Below, piece by piece: positions 6,721-8,446 of a DNA stretch of 8,446 bases. Position numbers and translations under genes: made by a program. Position 1 is the stretch's first letter; every line of letters starts with the position of its first letter. Source of the stretch: Bacteroidales bacterium (GTDB lineage: Bacteria; Bacteroidota; Bacteroidia; Bacteroidales; UBA7960). The notes beneath the pieces are model-generated. The model saw only the letters and a program-made list of their open reading frames with translations. It made no database searches and was not told the DNA's origin. The stretch is from the NCBI GenBank assembly GCA_003560215.1, contig PWIY01000223.1:1-8446 (forward strand). The letters are read 5' to 3'.

Positions 6721-6748
6721 AGCCCTTTTTAACCAGCCAGGCAACCCC

Positions 6749-7231
6749 TTAATGTTTTGTTTCGCGAACGGGGATCTGGCGATGAAATCCTTTTTCAAGT
6801 GAAATAAAGGTTTCTGTGGAATTCACCCCGTTAATGGTCTGGATCCGCTCCACGATCACTTCCTTGAGGTGCTCGTTGTTCAGGGTAAAGATTTTGACAA
6901 AAAGGGAGTATTTGCCGGATGTATGATGACATTCCACAATTTCCGGGATTTCCATGATATGATCAAAAACCTCCTGGTGTGTGGTTCCGTTGGTCAGGCT
7001 GACCTGAATGCCAATAAACGCACAGGTATTATAGCCCAGACCCTTGGGGTTTAAAGAAAACTGCGATCCGCTGATTACACCGGCATCCGCCATTTTCTGA
7101 ACCCGCTGGTGCACTGCTGCCCCACTGATCCCTACAATACGAGCCACCTCCAGGTAAGGCATGCGGGCATTTTTTGACAGGATTTCCAGGATCCTCCTGT
7201 CTGTGGCATCTACCAAAAAACCTTTCTCCAT
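6749..7231 (-). CDS. Lrp/AsnC-family transcriptional regulator
   Basis: This 160-residue regulator has the standard two-domain layout. An N-terminal helix-turn-helix (about 9-55) is recognisable from DATDRRILEILSKNARMPYLEVA followed by VGISGAAVHQRVQKM. A C-terminal RAM (amino-acid-binding) domain spans about 67-145, with the usual SGKYSLFVKI turn and strand. Such proteins form dimers or higher oligomers and respond to amino acids. It is divergent from a Cys/Met-metabolism PLP enzyme gene, like mdeR beside mdeA in Pseudomonas putida, so that gene is the likely target, with a sulfur amino acid or 2-oxo acid as a possible effector (inferred). The ATG at 7231 was preferred over the in-frame GTG at 7237. 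Autoregulation is likely, because a palindrome lies over its -33 region. No terminator is clear between it and riboflavin synthase. Confidence 0.94.
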   Translation of the reverse strand: MEKGFLVDATDRRILEILSKNARMPYLEVARIVGISGAAVHQRVQKMADAGVISGSQFSLNPKGLGYNTCAFIGIQVSLTNGTTHQEVFDHIMEIPEIVECHHTSGKYSLFVKIFTLNNEHLKEVIVERIQTINGVNSTETFISLEKGFHRQIPVRETKH

Positions 7232-7260
7232 GAGCACATTGATTTGAAATAGAATAATTA

Positions 7261-7268
7261 CAAAAATA
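7261..7268 (-). promoter_or_regulatory. Candidate -7 promoter element for the Lrp/AsnC gene
   Basis: The minus strand reads TATTTTTG, an exact TAnnTTTG match that would start transcription near 7257 with a leader of about 25 bases. There is no TTG at -33; the palindrome at 7284-7299 covers that zone. Confidence 0.48.
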
Positions 7269-7283
7269 GGGCTTTTTGCTTAC

Positions 7284-7299
7284 ATATCGTAACCGATAT
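7284..7299. promoter_or_regulatory. Palindrome, candidate Lrp-type operator
   Basis: ATATCG-TAAC-CGATAT is a perfect 6-4-6 inverted repeat in the shared region between the divergent Lrp and PLP enzyme genes. Its 16-base size and A/T-rich ends are compatible with Lrp/AsnC operators, usually about 15-base dyads. It covers the -33 zone of the Lrp promoter, so bound regulator could repress its own gene. Identification as the operator is inferred. Confidence 0.45.
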
Positions 7300-7352
7300 C
7301 AGGATTTCAAAAAAAAATTTTGCGTTAAGCCGGGAATATTTGAAAATTTTAA

Positions 7353-7360
7353 TATTTTTG
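7353..7360 (+). promoter_or_regulatory. Candidate -7 promoter element for the PLP enzyme gene
   Basis: TATTTTTG is an exact TAnnTTTG match and is identical to the element of the divergent Lrp gene. Transcription would start near 7364, with a leader of about 48 bases. No TTG lies at the usual -33 distance, which would fit a promoter needing an activator. Confidence 0.45.
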
Positions 7361-7411
7361 CATCAGGAAAACACAATAATCCGTGTGAACTGCCAAAAAA
7401 AATTCGATGCC

Positions 7412-8446
7412 ATGAAATTTGATCCCGCATCCAAAATCCAGGACCTTTTGCAATTTGGTGAATTTGGAGACGTCAACCCCTCCATCACCGACTCCGCCAC
7501 CTACACCTTCATGGAAGCGAAAACCATGGTGGACACCTTTACAGGGGAAGAGGAAGGCTGCTTCCTTTATTCCCGCCACTGGAATCCTTCCAACCGCTAC
7601 CTGGCCGATTCCGTGGCTGCCATGGAAGGGACAGAGTCCGCATGGGTTACCGCCTCCGGGATGGGGGCCATCACCACAACCATCCTGCAATTGTGCAACA
7701 GCGGAGATCACATTGTTTCAAGCATCACCACCTATGGCGGAACCTTTGCCTTTCTGGCCAATTACCTGAAAAAATTCAACATCGATGTAACTTTTGTGGA
7801 CATTACACGCCCGAACGAAGTTGAACAAGCCATTGGCCCGAATACGAAGATGATCTATACAGAGTCAATGACCAATCCCTTGTTGCAGATCTCAGATCTG
7901 CCCGCACTGGCAGACATTGCCAACAAACATGAGGTTAAGCTGGTTGTTGACAACACCTTTACCCCCATGATGATTGCCCCCGCAAAACTGGGCGCACATG
8001 TGGTGGTATACAGCCTGACAAAATTTGTAAACGGCAAAAATGACTGCGTGGCAGGAGCCATCTGCGCTGATGCGGAATTCATCAATGCCCTTGCAGATGT
8101 AAACACAGGCTCAGCCATGCTGCTGGGACCGGTTCTCGATCCGCTCCGCTCATCAGGCATCCACAAAAATTTGCACACGCTGCATATCCGGATGAAGCAA
8201 CATAGTCATAACGCAATGTTTCTTGCGGAAAAACTTGAAGAAAACGGATTGCGCGTCATATATCCCGGATTGCCTTCACATCCGCAGCATGATCTGATGA
8301 AACAACTGATGCATCCTGATTACGGGTTCGGGGGCATGATTGCCATCGATCTGAAAACCAGCGAACAGGCATCCAAACTGATGGAGGCCATGCAGATGAA
8401 AGGGGTCGGATACCTGGCCGTAAGTCTTGGCTATTTTAAAACATTA
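7412..8446 (+). CDS. Cys/Met-metabolism PLP-dependent enzyme (methionine gamma-lyase / cystathionine gamma-synthase family), 3' end missing
   Basis: The frame is open from ATG 7412 to the last base, giving 345 residues; the family usually has 390-430. It belongs to the trans-sulfuration fold-type I enzymes. YSRHWNPS (residues 53-60) carries the Tyr and Arg that reach the PLP phosphate of the partner subunit. TASGMGAI (80-87) is the phosphate-binding loop. Tyr 108 in TTYGGTFAF should stack on PLP, Asp 180 in VVDNTF binds the pyridine nitrogen, and Lys 204 in YSLTKF is the Schiff-base lysine, with Ser 201 and Thr 203. Position 110 is Gly where classic methionine gamma-lyases have a reactive Cys. 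The lysine region reads YSLTKFVNGKND, while most relatives have HSxTKYxxGHxD. The substrate-carboxylate Arg lies beyond the window. Gamma-lyase, gamma-synthase or a related activity cannot be decided. The divergent Lrp gene suggests amino-acid catabolism. Upstream GTG 7385 is a less likely start. Confidence 0.9.
   Translation, partial: MKFDPASKIQDLLQFGEFGDVNPSITDSATYTFMEAKTMVDTFTGEEEGCFLYSRHWNPSNRYLADSVAAMEGTESAWVTASGMGAITTTILQLCNSGDHIVSSITTYGGTFAFLANYLKKFNIDVTFVDITRPNEVEQAIGPNTKMIYTESMTNPLLQISDLPALADIANKHEVKLVVDNTFTPMMIAPAKLGAHVVVYSLTKFVNGKNDCVAGAICADAEFINALADVNTGSAMLLGPVLDPLRSSGIHKNLHTLHIRMKQHSHNAMFLAEKLEENGLRVIYPGLPSHPQHDLMKQLMHPDYGFGGMIAIDLKTSEQASKLMEAMQMKGVGYLAVSLGYFKTL

Noticed and set aside
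6635..6748. FMN riboswitch upstream of riboflavin synthase
   Set aside because: The space between the candidate promoter and the start is only about 31 bases, far too short, and no riboswitch motifs are visible.
6721..6748. Terminator between the Lrp gene and riboflavin synthase
   Set aside because: No GC-rich stem followed by a T run on the minus strand was found; some read-through into riboflavin synthase is possible.
1..8446. Mobile element, CRISPR array, defence island or RNA gene
   Set aside because: There are no transposase or integrase motifs, no regularly spaced identical repeats beyond the short operator-like boxes, and no tRNA or rRNA signatures on either strand.

Overview
The window looks like chromosomal DNA of a Bacteroidota (Bacteroidetes) bacterium. 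The signs are a GLPGLI-family secreted protein next to an outer-membrane beta-barrel protein with a carboxypeptidase-like N-terminal domain, no clear Shine-Dalgarno sequences, and good matches to the Bacteroidota -7 promoter element TAnnTTTG in front of most genes. All coding is ordinary and dense. I see no tRNA, rRNA, insertion sequence, phage gene or CRISPR array, and no abrupt change in composition.

Layout: (1) Positions 1-1487, minus strand: a likely two-gene operon of a GLPGLI-family protein followed 14 bases later by an outer-membrane beta-barrel protein that runs off the left edge. (2) Positions 1628-3647, plus strand: a histidine kinase and an OmpR-type response regulator whose reading frames overlap by 8 bases. 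The 140-base divergent region between (1) and (2) holds two outward-facing -7 elements and three GGTTAA repeats in helical phase. (3) Positions 3787-5934, plus strand: a lipoprotein M3-family peptidyl-dipeptidase (Dcp-like). (4) Positions 5953-6007: a strong bidirectional terminator between convergent genes. (5) Positions 6026-7231, minus strand: riboflavin synthase, and upstream of it an Lrp/AsnC-type regulator. (6) Positions 7412-8446, plus strand: a Cys/Met-metabolism PLP enzyme, cut by the right edge and divergent from the Lrp gene. Their 180-base shared region holds an ATATCG-N4-CGATAT palindrome.

Two regulatory units stand out. In the first, a two-component system probably senses an envelope signal and controls the divergent GLPGLI/beta-barrel pair; the phased repeats are the candidate binding sites. 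In the second, an Lrp-type regulator probably controls the neighbouring sulfur-amino-acid enzyme and itself, an arrangement like mdeR-mdeA of Pseudomonas putida. The peptidase and riboflavin synthase look like independent housekeeping genes.

Nothing here is clearly a new system. The best candidate for a poorly described unit is the two-component/GLPGLI/beta-barrel module, whose substrate and signal cannot be read from the sequence. Family assignments rest on motifs recognised by eye, and promoter and operator calls are pattern matches.
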